From positions 1 through 25,431 of the forward strand of contig JBCCEV010000046.1 in the NCBI GenBank assembly GCA_039030125.1: 25,431 nt of DNA. Direction: 5' to 3'. The translations under genes were made by a program, and so were the position numbers. Positions 1-7,528 of this stretch are shown in pieces (position 1 is the first letter of the stretch; every line of letters begins with the position of its first letter). The notes beneath the pieces were generated by a model. It had not been told where the DNA came from, did not search any database, and saw only the letters and a list, made by a program, of their open reading frames with translations. Origin of the DNA: JBCCEV01 sp039030125 (lineage in GTDB: Bacteria > Pseudomonadota > Gammaproteobacteria > Ga0077536).

Positions 1-76
1 CATGCAACAGTGCGGCAGCTCTCTCAGTTTCAACAATTAGTGGCCGTAAGGTGTCGGCACCATGCGGTTTAATCAT
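1..76 (-). CDS. sat: Sulfate adenylyltransferase (ATP sulfurylase), N-terminal 25 codons only
   Basis: The gene runs off the left edge. The 25 visible residues begin MIKPHGADTLRPLIVET, which resembles the start of single-chain (Sat/MET3-type) ATP sulfurylases, many of which begin MIKPHG-D-L-PL. That enzyme interconverts ATP plus sulfate with APS plus pyrophosphate, either in sulfate assimilation or, run in reverse, in dissimilatory sulfur oxidation. The ATG at 76 is preceded by an AGGAA ribosome binding site 8 bases upstream, which supports both the start and the gene. It lies 22 bases after the Nudix gene on the same strand, so it is probably the distal gene of a tesA-nudix-sat transcript. 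The family call rests on a short N-terminus only; the catalytic HxxH and GRD motifs lie outside the window. Confidence 0.68.
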   Translation of the reverse strand, partial: MIKPHGADTLRPLIVETERAAALLH

Positions 77-98
77 GATGGTTCCTATTTCTGACGAG

Positions 99-686
99 TT
101 AGTTAAATTCTGGAGTAAAGGGTCTTCTATCGTGAAGCACTGCTCGAGAGCCTTCGCGCACAATGTCTTGGACGTAAAGCGGGAAATCACCCGTCTTACG
201 ATCGGCAAAGTAGTACTCCAAAGAATGCGTGATCGTGGGAAAAGCAATGTCGTCCCAAGGGATTTCAGCTTCGGAACAAAGTTTTACCTCTAAGCTTTCG
301 GGGCCCGCGGCAAATTCCGGTTCGGTCAGGTGCGCCAAGAAAATCATATAAACCTGATGAACCGTCGGCAGATTGAAAATCGTGTAGAGATTTTCGATCT
401 CTACCTTAGCTGTCGCCTCTTCCCAGGTCTCTCGGGCGGCGGCCTCGACGGTGGTCTCGCCGTTTTCCATAAAACCCGCCGGGATCGTCCAATATCCGTA
501 ACGAGGTTCGATCGAACGCTTACACATCAAGATTTGATCTTCCCAGATGGGGATCGCGCCAGCGACGATTTTGGGATTCTGATAGAAAATTTCTCCACAG
601 TCCTCGCAGATGTGGCGTGGCCGGTTGTCGTCGGAGGGAACCCGCCAGGAAATGCTGGGCGAACCACAGGTGCTGCAAAATTTCAT
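99..686 (-). CDS. Nudix hydrolase with N-terminal zinc ribbon
   Basis: 195 residues. A zinc ribbon comes first (C4, C7, C27, C30), then a Nudix fold with the box at about residues 71-93: GFMENGE, seven residues, then RETWEEAT. The RE and EE that bind metal are present, but the Gly of the usual REUxEExGU signature is Thr here. The family hydrolyses nucleoside diphosphates linked to another group. The zinc ribbon plus Nudix layout resembles NADH pyrophosphatase NudC and related ADP-ribose or NAD-type hydrolases, but the protein is shorter than NudC (about 257 residues), so the substrate is not assigned. It sits between tesA (20 bases upstream) and sat (22 bases downstream) on one strand. Cleaning up APS or other adenylated by-products is conceivable but is only inference from position. 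Confidence 0.9.
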   Translation of the reverse strand: MKFCSTCGSPSISWRVPSDDNRPRHICEDCGEIFYQNPKIVAGAIPIWEDQILMCKRSIEPRYGYWTIPAGFMENGETTVEAAARETWEEATAKVEIENLYTIFNLPTVHQVYMIFLAHLTEPEFAAGPESLEVKLCSEAEIPWDDIAFPTITHSLEYYFADRKTGDFPLYVQDIVREGSRAVLHDRRPFTPEFN

Positions 687-706
687 AGCCGACTATTGTA
701 CGCTGG

Positions 707-1336
707 CTAAGGTGGGCCGAGGGCTTGTTGAATGGTTGGCCACAAAGTTTCAAGGATTAAAGGCTGCGCCTCGGCCGTGGGATGTAAACCATCAGATTGA
801 AATAAACTGACTCTGGCCGCGAATTCACGCAACATGAATGGAGCTAAAACGACATCTTCAAGGTCCCCGAGCGAATCAAAAACCGCATCGAATCGATCGA
901 GGTAAGCTGGTCCGTAATTCGGCGGAATACGTACACGCGGAACGATCAAAATGGCGTCCATAGCGCCAAAAAGGAGACGGATCTGCTGAAAGTTGTCGGC
1001 GATGGTTGGCGGTGCCAAGCCACGTAATCCATCGTTCGAACCCAATGCGACAACGACCACAGCCGGGAGATGTTTAGCCAGTAGCGCCGGCAGGCGGCGT
1101 AATCCGTTGGCCGTGGTATCACCGCTAATGCTCGCATTCACCACGCGATGCGCATAGCCTTCCGCCTCCAAGCGCTGATCGAGAAGGTGAGGCCAGCCTT
1201 GATCGCCGCGGATCCCATAGGCGGCGCTGAGGCTGTCGCCGACAATTAGGACAACCGGTTCCGCGCGAGCGGTGATGGCCAGCAAACTCAATAAGAGAAA
1301 GAACGTAGCTTTATTCGAAATGAATGCGCCGATCAT
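707..1336 (-). CDS. tesA: Periplasmic GDSL esterase / acyl-CoA thioesterase I / lysophospholipase L1
   Basis: 209 residues from the ATG at 1336. An open frame extends further upstream, but this start gives a clean Sec signal peptide (MIGAFISNKATFFLLL..., cleavage probably after ITARA). SGNH-hydrolase blocks are all present: VGDSLSAAYG with the nucleophilic Ser in block I, ASISGDT (block II Gly), ALGSNDGLRG (block III Asn) and DGLHP (block V Asp and His). E. coli TesA, a periplasmic thioesterase/esterase/lysophospholipase, has the same size and layout. It diverges from ybbA, as in E. coli, and the two coding regions overlap by 17 bases at their 5' ends, so each gene's ribosome binding site lies inside the other gene. 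Downstream genes nudix and sat follow closely. Confidence 0.95.
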   Translation of the reverse strand: MIGAFISNKATFFLLLSLLAITARAEPVVLIVGDSLSAAYGIRGDQGWPHLLDQRLEAEGYAHRVVNASISGDTTANGLRRLPALLAKHLPAVVVVALGSNDGLRGLAPPTIADNFQQIRLLFGAMDAILIVPRVRIPPNYGPAYLDRFDAVFDSLGDLEDVVLAPFMLREFAARVSLFQSDGLHPTAEAQPLILETLWPTIQQALGPP

Positions 1337-2003
1337 TACCGTCAGTAATCTTGAGAAATCTTTTACAGGGCCCAGCGGGAACCTGAAGATCCTCGATAAT
1401 ATCAACTTCTCCATCGGCGAACGTTCGACCGTTGCCATTACGGGAGTTTCCGGCGCCGGTAAAAGCACATTGCTAGGCTTGATTGCCGGCCTTGATACCG
1501 CCTCCGCCGGAGAAATCGAAGTTTGCGGACAGGCCTTGGCACAACTGGACGAAAACGGGCGGGCGCTCTTGCGGCGCCATCGGATGGGTTTCGTTTTTCA
1601 ATCCTTCCATTTGATTACGAGTTTCTCGGCCCTCGAGAATGTGCTGCTCCCCATGGAACTCAATGGCCTCGATGATGCCCGTCGCAAGGCGCGCGAGGCG
1701 TTGCGACGTGTCGGGCTTGAGCATCGTCTCGATCATTACCCCGCGCAGCTTTCGGGCGGTGAACAGCAACGTGTTGCCTTGGCCCGGGCATTTGGCACGA
1801 CCCCGCAATTACTGCTCGCTGACGAACCCACCGGAAACCTGGATAAAACGACAGCAAGCGCCATCATCGAGTTGTTATTCGAGCTCAATGCAGAACATCA
1901 AACGACGTTATTAGTGGTTACCCACGACGACGCTTTGGCGTCGCGCTGCGAACGGATCATTGAAATCGATGGCGGCCGCATGGCAAACCAGGGCGGGCAA
2001 TGA
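1320..2003 (+). CDS. ybbA: ABC transporter ATP-binding protein, YbbA/LolD type
   Basis: 227 residues from the ATG at 1320 (MNAPIITVSNLEKSF); an in-frame upstream ATG at 1272 would add 16 residues that do not look like the family. Motifs in order: Walker A GVSGAGKST (42-50), Q-loop FVFQSFH, signature LSGGEQQR, Walker B LLLADEPTGNLD, and the H-loop VTHDD. It belongs to the MacB/LolD group that powers extraction or export rather than import and pairs with an FtsX-type permease, here the next gene. The stop overlaps the ybbP start (ATGA), indicating translational coupling. Gene order tesA/ybbA-ybbP matches E. coli. The substrate is unknown; a link to lipid or lysophospholipid handling is suggested only by the tesA pairing. 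Confidence 0.95.
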   Translation: MNAPIITVSNLEKSFTGPSGNLKILDNINFSIGERSTVAITGVSGAGKSTLLGLIAGLDTASAGEIEVCGQALAQLDENGRALLRRHRMGFVFQSFHLITSFSALENVLLPMELNGLDDARRKAREALRRVGLEHRLDHYPAQLSGGEQQRVALARAFGTTPQLLLADEPTGNLDKTTASAIIELLFELNAEHQTTLLVVTHDDALASRCERIIEIDGGRMANQGGQ

Positions 2004-4486
2004 GCAACCTTACGCCCATTGCCTTTCGTTTACTGCGTAACGATTTACTGAGTGGTCGCCTGCTCTTGATCGTCATTGCCACAAGCCTCGCGGTCGCCGC
2101 GACCGGCGCCGTGCGGTTGTTCACTCATCACATCGAACTCACCTTGGTCTCGGAATCGAGCGCATTGCTCGCCGGTGATCTCGCCGTCAACTCGACACGA
2201 CCACTGGCTCAGGAGCTTTACGCAAACGCCGCGGCCGCGAAGCTCGAAACCACACAAGTGATTGGCTTACGCACGGTGGTCGCCTATGAGGACCGCATCC
2301 AAATGGCGGAACTACGCGCGGTGAGCGAAAGTTACCCCCTACGGGGATCGGTGCGGATCAGCGACGCGCCTTTTGCGGTCGCACAAGATGTCGTCCACGG
2401 CCCATCACGCGGGCAAGTCTGGGCTGATGGCCGCATGCTTCAACTACTGGACGTTGAAGTTGGCGACAGCATTACGATCGGTAAAACAGAGCTGGTTATC
2501 GAGAAAGTTCTGCTTCTCGAACCCGATCGTGGCGGCGACGCGTTTAGCATCGCGCCTCGGATCCTGGTCACACACTTCGATCTTGAGCAGGCAGGACTAT
2601 TGCTGCCGGGAACCCGGGCCAGCTATCGACTACTGATGGCTGGCCCGCGCGACGCGCTTGCTAAATTCAAAGCGGGTTTTGTACCCGCCCCCGGCCTCAA
2701 GCTCATCGATCCCAGTACCGCGCGGCCCGAGATCCGCGATGCCTTCCAGCAGGCGGAGCGCTACCTCTCATTGGTCGCCTTTGCCTGCGTTCTACTTGCG
2801 GTGACCGGTGTGGCGACGGCGGGGCTTAACTACGCCAATCACCATCGAAATACCGCGGCTATTCTGAAAACCATCGGCTTGGCGAGTCGGCCATTGTTGG
2901 CCCTATTCGCGCTTGAGCTCGTGCTCTTGGCAGCTTGCGCGGCACTCCTCGGCAATGCCCTGGCCTGGAGCGTGTACCGGATTTTGATCGCGCAGCTCAC
3001 CGCCGCGATCCCGCCGATTTCCCTCATTGAAGGTTTGGTGCCCGCGCTTGAGGCGGGGAGTCTTGGCCTCATCGTATTACTGGGATTTTGTTTGCCCCAA
3101 TTCGCCGCGGTTGCTGAAGCACCGGTAAACCAGAAAATTGGCGCCAGCCGGGCGAATTCTTTTGGTTTCTCAGCACTCCCCGTGGCCGCGGCGTTGCTGG
3201 TGCTGCTCCTCCTGCTGCCTTGGCACCTCGAGCATCGCGAAACAATTCTTATCGTGCTCGCCGGAATGCTGGGCACGGCGATAACCCTGGCGCTCGCAGC
3301 CCGCCTAACCATCGCCGTGATGAACAGTGCGCGTGGCCAGGTTTCTTTGAACTGGCGCATGGGCCTGGCCAATATTTCCCGCAATGCGGGCTTAAGCGTG
3401 TTGCAGATCACCGCCATCGGATTGGGGATCGGCGTGGTTTGTCTTATCGCCGCAGTGCGAGGCGACTTGATCACTCAATGGCGCGACCGCCTACCCCCCT
3501 CCGCGGCAGATCATTTTCTGATCAACATCGATCCTAAGGATGTTGATCAAATGCGCACCTTTCTGGCCGACCACCAATTGAGCGATCCAGGATTCTATCC
3601 AATGATCCGCGGCCGGCTGGTCGGGATCAATGACCGTTCGGTAGGACCAGATGACTACGAACAGCCCCGTGCCAGGCGACTCGTTAATCGTGAATTCAAC
3701 TTATCTTGGGCGGCGCTTGCCAAACCCCACAATCGGATTACCGCTGGCCAATGGTGGTCTGAGGATGCTGCGGCTGGACAATTCTCCGTGGAGACCGGAA
3801 TTGCAGAAACTCTCGGCATCGCCATCGGCGACCGGCTGAGCTTTAACGTTGCCTCAGATCAGGTGTCCGGCGTTGTCACTAACTTGCGCGAGGTTAACTG
3901 GGATGACTTCAAAGTGAATTTTTTTGTCGAAGCCACGCCACCAACTTTACGCGAACTTCCAACAACGTATATCACCGCGTTCAAGGCTGGCAACGGCAAT
4001 AACGATTTTCTCCCCGACCTGGTCTCGCGGTTTCCCAGCGTCACCGTTATCGATGTGTCCGCCATTATGCTTCAGGTTCGCAGCGTCATGGACCGCGTTG
4101 CGTCAGCGCTGCTCTGGGTTTTCTTGTTCGCTCTGGGCGCCAGTGCAATCATCTTGGTCACGGTGGTGCAAACGACGCAAAAAACCAGAACCGTGGAAAT
4201 CGCGCTCCTCAAGGCACTCGGGGCCACCAAGGATCGGGTTGTAATTGCAACCCTTTGCGAGTTTGCGACGCTGGGGGCGATAGCAGGGGCCATCGGCAGC
4301 TTGGGAGCAATCGCGACCGGTTGGTGGGTCGCGGCGCAGGTCTTCAGTATTCCCTACACGCCGAATGTTTGGTTACCAATAATAGCGAGCGCGGCGGGCG
4401 CGCTCGGCGTCACCGGGATCGGTCTCGGTGTCGTACGCAGCAGTTTTACGCCTCCAGTTATGGCGACGATCAGAGCCAATGACTGA
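2000..4486 (+). CDS. ybbP: ABC transporter permease, YbbP family (FtsX-like)
   Basis: 828 residues, the size expected for YbbP. One transmembrane segment near the N-terminus (about 18-40) is followed by a large periplasmic domain to about residue 250. A first FtsX-type block of several helices comes next (about 254-490), then a second periplasmic domain (about 500-690) and a C-terminal FtsX block of three helices (about 700-825). The late segment EIALLKALGATKDRV is the cytoplasmic coupling stretch typical of FtsX/MacB permeases. It overlaps ybbA by 4 bases and forms the transporter with it in the inner membrane. Such duplicated-FtsX permeases act as mechanotransmission exporters. The gene ends 8 bases before the convergent cupin gene, with no terminator hairpin visible between them. 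Confidence 0.94.
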   Translation: MSNLTPIAFRLLRNDLLSGRLLLIVIATSLAVAATGAVRLFTHHIELTLVSESSALLAGDLAVNSTRPLAQELYANAAAAKLETTQVIGLRTVVAYEDRIQMAELRAVSESYPLRGSVRISDAPFAVAQDVVHGPSRGQVWADGRMLQLLDVEVGDSITIGKTELVIEKVLLLEPDRGGDAFSIAPRILVTHFDLEQAGLLLPGTRASYRLLMAGPRDALAKFKAGFVPAPGLKLIDPSTARPEIRDAFQQAERYLSLVAFACVLLAVTGVATAGLNYANHHRNTAAILKTIGLASRPLLALFALELVLLAACAALLGNALAWSVYRILIAQLTAAIPPISLIEGLVPALEAGSLGLIVLLGFCLPQFAAVAEAPVNQKIGASRANSFGFSALPVAAALLVLLLLLPWHLEHRETILIVLAGMLGTAITLALAARLTIAVMNSARGQVSLNWRMGLANISRNAGLSVLQITAIGLGIGVVCLIAAVRGDLITQWRDRLPPSAADHFLINIDPKDVDQMRTFLADHQLSDPGFYPMIRGRLVGINDRSVGPDDYEQPRARRLVNREFNLSWAALAKPHNRITAGQWWSEDAAAGQFSVETGIAETLGIAIGDRLSFNVASDQVSGVVTNLREVNWDDFKVNFFVEATPPTLRELPTTYITAFKAGNGNNDFLPDLVSRFPSVTVIDVSAIMLQVRSVMDRVASALLWVFLFALGASAIILVTVVQTTQKTRTVEIALLKALGATKDRVVIATLCEFATLGAIAGAIGSLGAIATGWWVAAQVFSIPYTPNVWLPIIASAAGALGVTGIGLGVVRSSFTPPVMATIRAND

Positions 4487-4493
4487 CCGTCCG

Positions 4494-4853
4494 TTAAAGG
4501 CGAGTATCACCTTGCAAAGACCACGGCGGCGCCACTATCGCCAAAAATTTGAGTGCCTCCGATCCTTTGTTTTCAATCCATTGCACCGCTTGCGACGGAA
4601 TGTAAATGGCGTCGCCAGGCTTCACCGTCTTGGCTTCATCGTCAATATGCATCAATCCCTGTCCTGCAAGCACGTAGTAAACTTCGACTTGCTCAAGTCG
4701 ATGCTGGTAGGTGGCATGCCCTGGACTAACCTCGGCAAAGGCAAGGGAAAAGTCCTCTGCGATTGCGTCATTTTTAGGATGCAGAAGTTCCCTGATCAAA
4801 CAACCGTCCACCGCTTCAAACGGCTGGCAAGTAGACATGGATTTCACAAGCAC
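4494..4853 (-). CDS. Small single-domain cupin protein
   Basis: 119 residues from a GTG at 4853, chosen because GGGGAGA lies 8 bases upstream; an ATG at 4838 (MSTCQP) is the alternative. One beta-barrel cupin domain is visible. Motif 1 is around HRLEQVEVYYVLAGQGLM, and motif 2 is around PGDAIYIPSQAVQWIENKG, where the usual final His is replaced by Gln. Metal ligands may be H52, E55 or E57 and neighbours; the incomplete set makes the catalytic state uncertain. Small cupins of this type include sugar isomerases, dioxygenases and ligand sensors, and nothing here selects among them. It is divergent from hemH with only 26 bases between the start codons, so the two may share a regulatory region. 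It converges on ybbP. Confidence 0.85.
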   Translation of the reverse strand: MLVKSMSTCQPFEAVDGCLIRELLHPKNDAIAEDFSLAFAEVSPGHATYQHRLEQVEVYYVLAGQGLMHIDDEAKTVKPGDAIYIPSQAVQWIENKGSEALKFLAIVAPPWSLQGDTRL

Positions 4854-4879
4854 CTAAGTTATCTCCCCGGTTAGAAGCC

Positions 4880-5968
4880 ATGGCGCGTTACACAGGCACA
4901 CCGTCATTTTCCCACGAGGAAACCCCGAAGATTGGTGTGCTTTTGATCAACCTTGGCACACCGAGCGAACCAACTCCACGTGCGGTGAAAACCTATCTCG
5001 CCGAATTCCTTGCCGACCCTCGCGTCGTTGAACTCTCCCGCTGGCTCTGGATGCCGATCCTTCACGGTATTATTTTAAATCTCCGACCAAAGCGATCGGC
5101 CGCAGCCTATCAGAAGGTATGGACTGATGAGGGTTCACCTTTGCTACTGCACACGCAACGCCTGACTCACGAAGTACAAGCCGCTTTCGTCGAAAACAAT
5201 CAAAGCAATATTGTCGTCGAATGCGCCATGCGCTACGGCGAGCCTAGCGTGCCAAGCGTATTGGGACAAATGATCGAACAAGGCTGCCGGCGCTTATTGG
5301 TGTTGCCGCTCTACCCACAATACGCCGCGGCGACCACTGCATCCGCCTTTGATGCTGTTAGCAAACAGCTTCAAAAATTGCGCTGGGTGCCGGATGTAAG
5401 ATTCGTTCACCACTACCACGATTGGCCGCAATACATCAGTGCGTTGTCCGCCCGCATTCGGGACCATTGGCAAACACACGGCCGCTCGAACCGCTTGTTA
5501 ATGTCCTTTCATGGGATCCCCAACGATTATTTTCTGGCAGGCGATCCCTATCACTGCCAATGTCAATCCACCGCGCGGCTGCTGGCCGAGGACTTGGGCC
5601 TCAGTGCCGATGACTACGGCGTTGCATTTCAATCACGCTTTGGACCGCGCCAATGGCTCAAACCCTATACCGATGAGACATTGAAACAGTGGGCTCAACA
5701 GGGCATCAAAACGGTCGATGTGGTTTGTCCGGGCTTCGCGGCCGATTGCCTGGAAACCCTGGAGGAAATCGCAATCCAATACGCGCAAATTTTTGCCGCC
5801 GAAGGCGGAACCTTGAACTATATACCGGCGCTGAATGACAACCCGAACCACCGTGAGCTCTTAACCTCGCTAATCAACGCGAACATGCAGGGATGGTCAA
5901 CAAACGATTTGGAAGCTTCGCTTCAGGCGCGCCTGAAGCGGGCAAAAGAGTTAGGCGCCAAATCTTGA
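4880..5968 (+). CDS. hemH: Ferrochelatase (protoheme ferro-lyase)
   Basis: 362 residues. Inserts ferrous iron into protoporphyrin IX, the last step of the classical heme pathway, at the inner membrane. Diagnostic features: the N-terminal KIGVLLINLGTP; SFHGIP with catalytic His211; and CPGFAADCLETLEEI with Glu292, the acidic partner of that His. Length and motif order fit proteobacterial HemH. The segment YHCQCQSTARLLAEDLGL contains two closely spaced cysteines (CQC) after the active-site loop. Some bacterial ferrochelatases carry Fe-S ligands, but usually with a C-terminal cysteine set that I do not see here. It is monocistronic; the next gene converges 154 bases downstream. Confidence 0.97.
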   Translation: MARYTGTPSFSHEETPKIGVLLINLGTPSEPTPRAVKTYLAEFLADPRVVELSRWLWMPILHGIILNLRPKRSAAAYQKVWTDEGSPLLLHTQRLTHEVQAAFVENNQSNIVVECAMRYGEPSVPSVLGQMIEQGCRRLLVLPLYPQYAAATTASAFDAVSKQLQKLRWVPDVRFVHHYHDWPQYISALSARIRDHWQTHGRSNRLLMSFHGIPNDYFLAGDPYHCQCQSTARLLAEDLGLSADDYGVAFQSRFGPRQWLKPYTDETLKQWAQQGIKTVDVVCPGFAADCLETLEEIAIQYAQIFAAEGGTLNYIPALNDNPNHRELLTSLINANMQGWSTNDLEASLQARLKRAKELGAKS

Positions 5969-6122
5969 CCGCCAAATACGAGGTCGCTTGGGAGGATGCA
6001 GCGAGACCGTCGCTCCCGCCAATACTACCGGCATGCGGCTCTGGCGCTGATTAGCAGTGTGAGCTTGACGCTGCAGCCCGTGTACTGAAAACCGGGCCGC
6101 TTTACTTAAAATGTCCTCGGCT

Positions 6123-6545
6123 TTAAGTGCGATCGCCCAAGACCGTGACGAGAACGCGGCGACGATGCGCTTGCGCTCGATGCTCCCAAACGAAAACACC
6201 CTGCCACGTTCCCAACGCCAAACGGGAATTCCGGATCGGCACGGAGAGGGAGGTTTGCGTCAACACGCTTCTGATATGCGCTGCCATGTCGTCGGGCCCT
6301 TCGGCATCGTGCACGAATATCGGATCACCATCGACGACCGCTCGCGTCATGAAAGTTTCCAAATCGGTTAAGACCGCCGGATCGGCATTTTCGGTGATCA
6401 GCAGCGACGCGCTGGTATGAGTGATAAAGGTATTACACAGACCGCTACCGACTGCGCTATCGCCGACGATCGATTGCAGCTCGGTTGAGATCTCATAGAA
6501 ACCGCGGCCGTTCGTCGCGACGACTATCTCCTCGCAGTACAACAT
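6123..6545 (-). CDS. yjbQ: YjbQ family protein (UPF0047; secondary thiamine-phosphate synthase type)
   Basis: 140 residues, the usual family size. Conserved stretches are FITHTSASLLITENADP, HDAEGPDDMAAHI and LALGTWQGVFVWEHR, whose His residues form the known metal-binding pocket of this compact fold. Members have been reported to have weak thiamine-phosphate synthase activity, but the true physiological role of the family is unsettled. It is the last gene of a tight minus-strand set (CULT-domain gene, nitroreductase, yjbQ), with 3 bases after the nitroreductase stop. The 154 bases between this gene and hemH (5969-6122) hold no gene. A bulged hairpin at about 5990-6017 lacks a T tract and is not a convincing terminator. 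Confidence 0.93.
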   Translation of the reverse strand: MLYCEEIVVATNGRGFYEISTELQSIVGDSAVGSGLCNTFITHTSASLLITENADPAVLTDLETFMTRAVVDGDPIFVHDAEGPDDMAAHIRSVLTQTSLSVPIRNSRLALGTWQGVFVWEHRAQAHRRRVLVTVLGDRT

Positions 6546-6548
6546 TCG

Positions 6549-7100
6549 TTACCGTCGGGTCACGATTTCTTCAACCGCTCGGCGCCGCTGCTCTGGAATT
6601 TCTCGCGGATAACCGTACCAAAACAAACCAACAATTCGTTCCTCGGCAGGGTTAACATCAATCAACTTGAAGAATTCACTGGTCTTGGTCACATCACCGG
6701 TGGTCCACTTCATCCCCACGCCGTGAGACCACAAGTACAGCGACATATTGTGTGCCGCGCAGCAGCTCGCCGCATAGTCTTCCTGCATCCGCTCCTCATC
6801 GTCGGAGCGCGCACAGGTCATCACCAACCAATTGGGGATCTCGCGCCACCTTTTCAGCTTGACCTCAGCCGCTTTGGCGTGCCGCGTAGCGGCCACCAGC
6901 TCGGCATTTAAAACCGCGATCTTCTCAGCAGTCTCGCTGTTGAGTAAGTAGAACCGCCACGGCTCAGTCAGATAATGATTAGGAGCCCACCTGGCATGCT
7001 CGATCGCATCTAAAATTAATTCCGGTTCAATGACGCCAGGTTTAAAGTCATGAACCGTGCGCCGCGACTTAAGTAGCTCAGAGATAGCTTGCGAACTCAA
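6549..7100 (-). CDS. Nitroreductase-family flavoprotein (YdjA-like)
   Basis: 183 residues, a short member of the FMN-dependent nitroreductase fold, close in size to E. coli YdjA. The N-terminal SRRTVHDFKPG supplies phosphate-binding Arg residues for FMN. ARWAPNHYLTEPWRF is the conserved APNH/WRF stretch, AASCCAAHNMSLYLWSHGVGMKWTTG is split by the usual central helix, and VGLFWYGYP lies near the C-terminus. Family members reduce nitro groups, quinones or enones with NAD(P)H; the natural substrate cannot be read from sequence. The start codon at 7100 directly abuts the stop of the CULT-domain gene at 7101, so the two are almost certainly co-transcribed and perhaps translationally coupled. Confidence 0.93.
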   Translation of the reverse strand: MSSQAISELLKSRRTVHDFKPGVIEPELILDAIEHARWAPNHYLTEPWRFYLLNSETAEKIAVLNAELVAATRHAKAAEVKLKRWREIPNWLVMTCARSDDEERMQEDYAASCCAAHNMSLYLWSHGVGMKWTTGDVTKTSEFFKLIDVNPAEERIVGLFWYGYPREIPEQRRRAVEEIVTRR

Positions 7101-7475
7101 TCATTTGTCCTCAACTAGCTGGGGGGCGATTAAAGCATAGAAATCGGTGCTTTCTTCATTGGAGAAATACCAGCCCAGGTGCAAACCACAACTGCTGCAC
7201 AACGCTATCGTCCAACAGAAACCAGCGAACCAAGTATCCGCGAAGTAGCGGCCGCCGACGCACCGACATCCCGGCGCCAGATCAAAGATCCGCAAGTCGA
7301 AACTTATTCCCGCTGGGTTCGTCTTAATATGCACGTGGGCATCATTCCAATCGCAAACCGCCGACTGAGGCGTTATCGGAGCGCTGCAAACAGCGCATCG
7401 GAGCCATACCTGGCGGTCGAATTCTCCATCAACACCTTGATCGGAAAGCTCTAAATCTTGCTGATAAGAATCCAA
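7101..7475 (-). CDS. Cereblon-like CULT-domain protein (thalidomide-binding-domain homologue)
   Basis: 124 residues, essentially one domain. Zinc site: C27-x2-C30 and C93-x2-C96. Aromatic cage: W82, W88 and W102 with F104. In human cereblon W380, W386, W400 and F402 have exactly these spacings (6, 14, 2), and N53-P54 lies 29 residues before the first Trp, as N351-P352 does. From memory, the bacterial model MsCI4 of Magnetospirillum has the same length and register, offset by three residues. The fold belongs to the beta-tent group with Yippee and MsrB; the cage binds cyclic-imide ligands such as uracil-, hydantoin- or glutarimide-like rings. The start is TTG at 7475: an AAGAGG ribosome binding site lies 6 bases upstream and the frame has no internal ATG. 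Cellular function is unknown. First gene of a set with a nitroreductase and yjbQ. Confidence 0.85.
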   Translation of the reverse strand: MDSYQQDLELSDQGVDGEFDRQVWLRCAVCSAPITPQSAVCDWNDAHVHIKTNPAGISFDLRIFDLAPGCRCVGGRYFADTWFAGFCWTIALCSSCGLHLGWYFSNEESTDFYALIAPQLVEDK

Positions 7476-7528
7476 CGCTTGCCTCTTAATGGCGAATAGT
7501 TTCAGTAACTGAGATCATATAGACCATC

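Noticed and set aside
2839..3474. A 211-codon open frame on the minus strand inside ybbP
   Set aside because: It is antisense to a clearly conserved permease, is rich in Ala/Arg/Ser in a way expected from the reverse of GC-rich codons, and shows no domain.
5990..6017. Terminator between hemH and yjbQ
   Set aside because: The stem is bulged and neither strand has a T tract after it.
7101..7475. Yippee or MsrB assignment for the small zinc protein
   Set aside because: It has the beta-tent CxxC pairs common to these, but the Trp spacing and the N-P pair fit the CULT group specifically, and no MsrB catalytic Cys context is seen.
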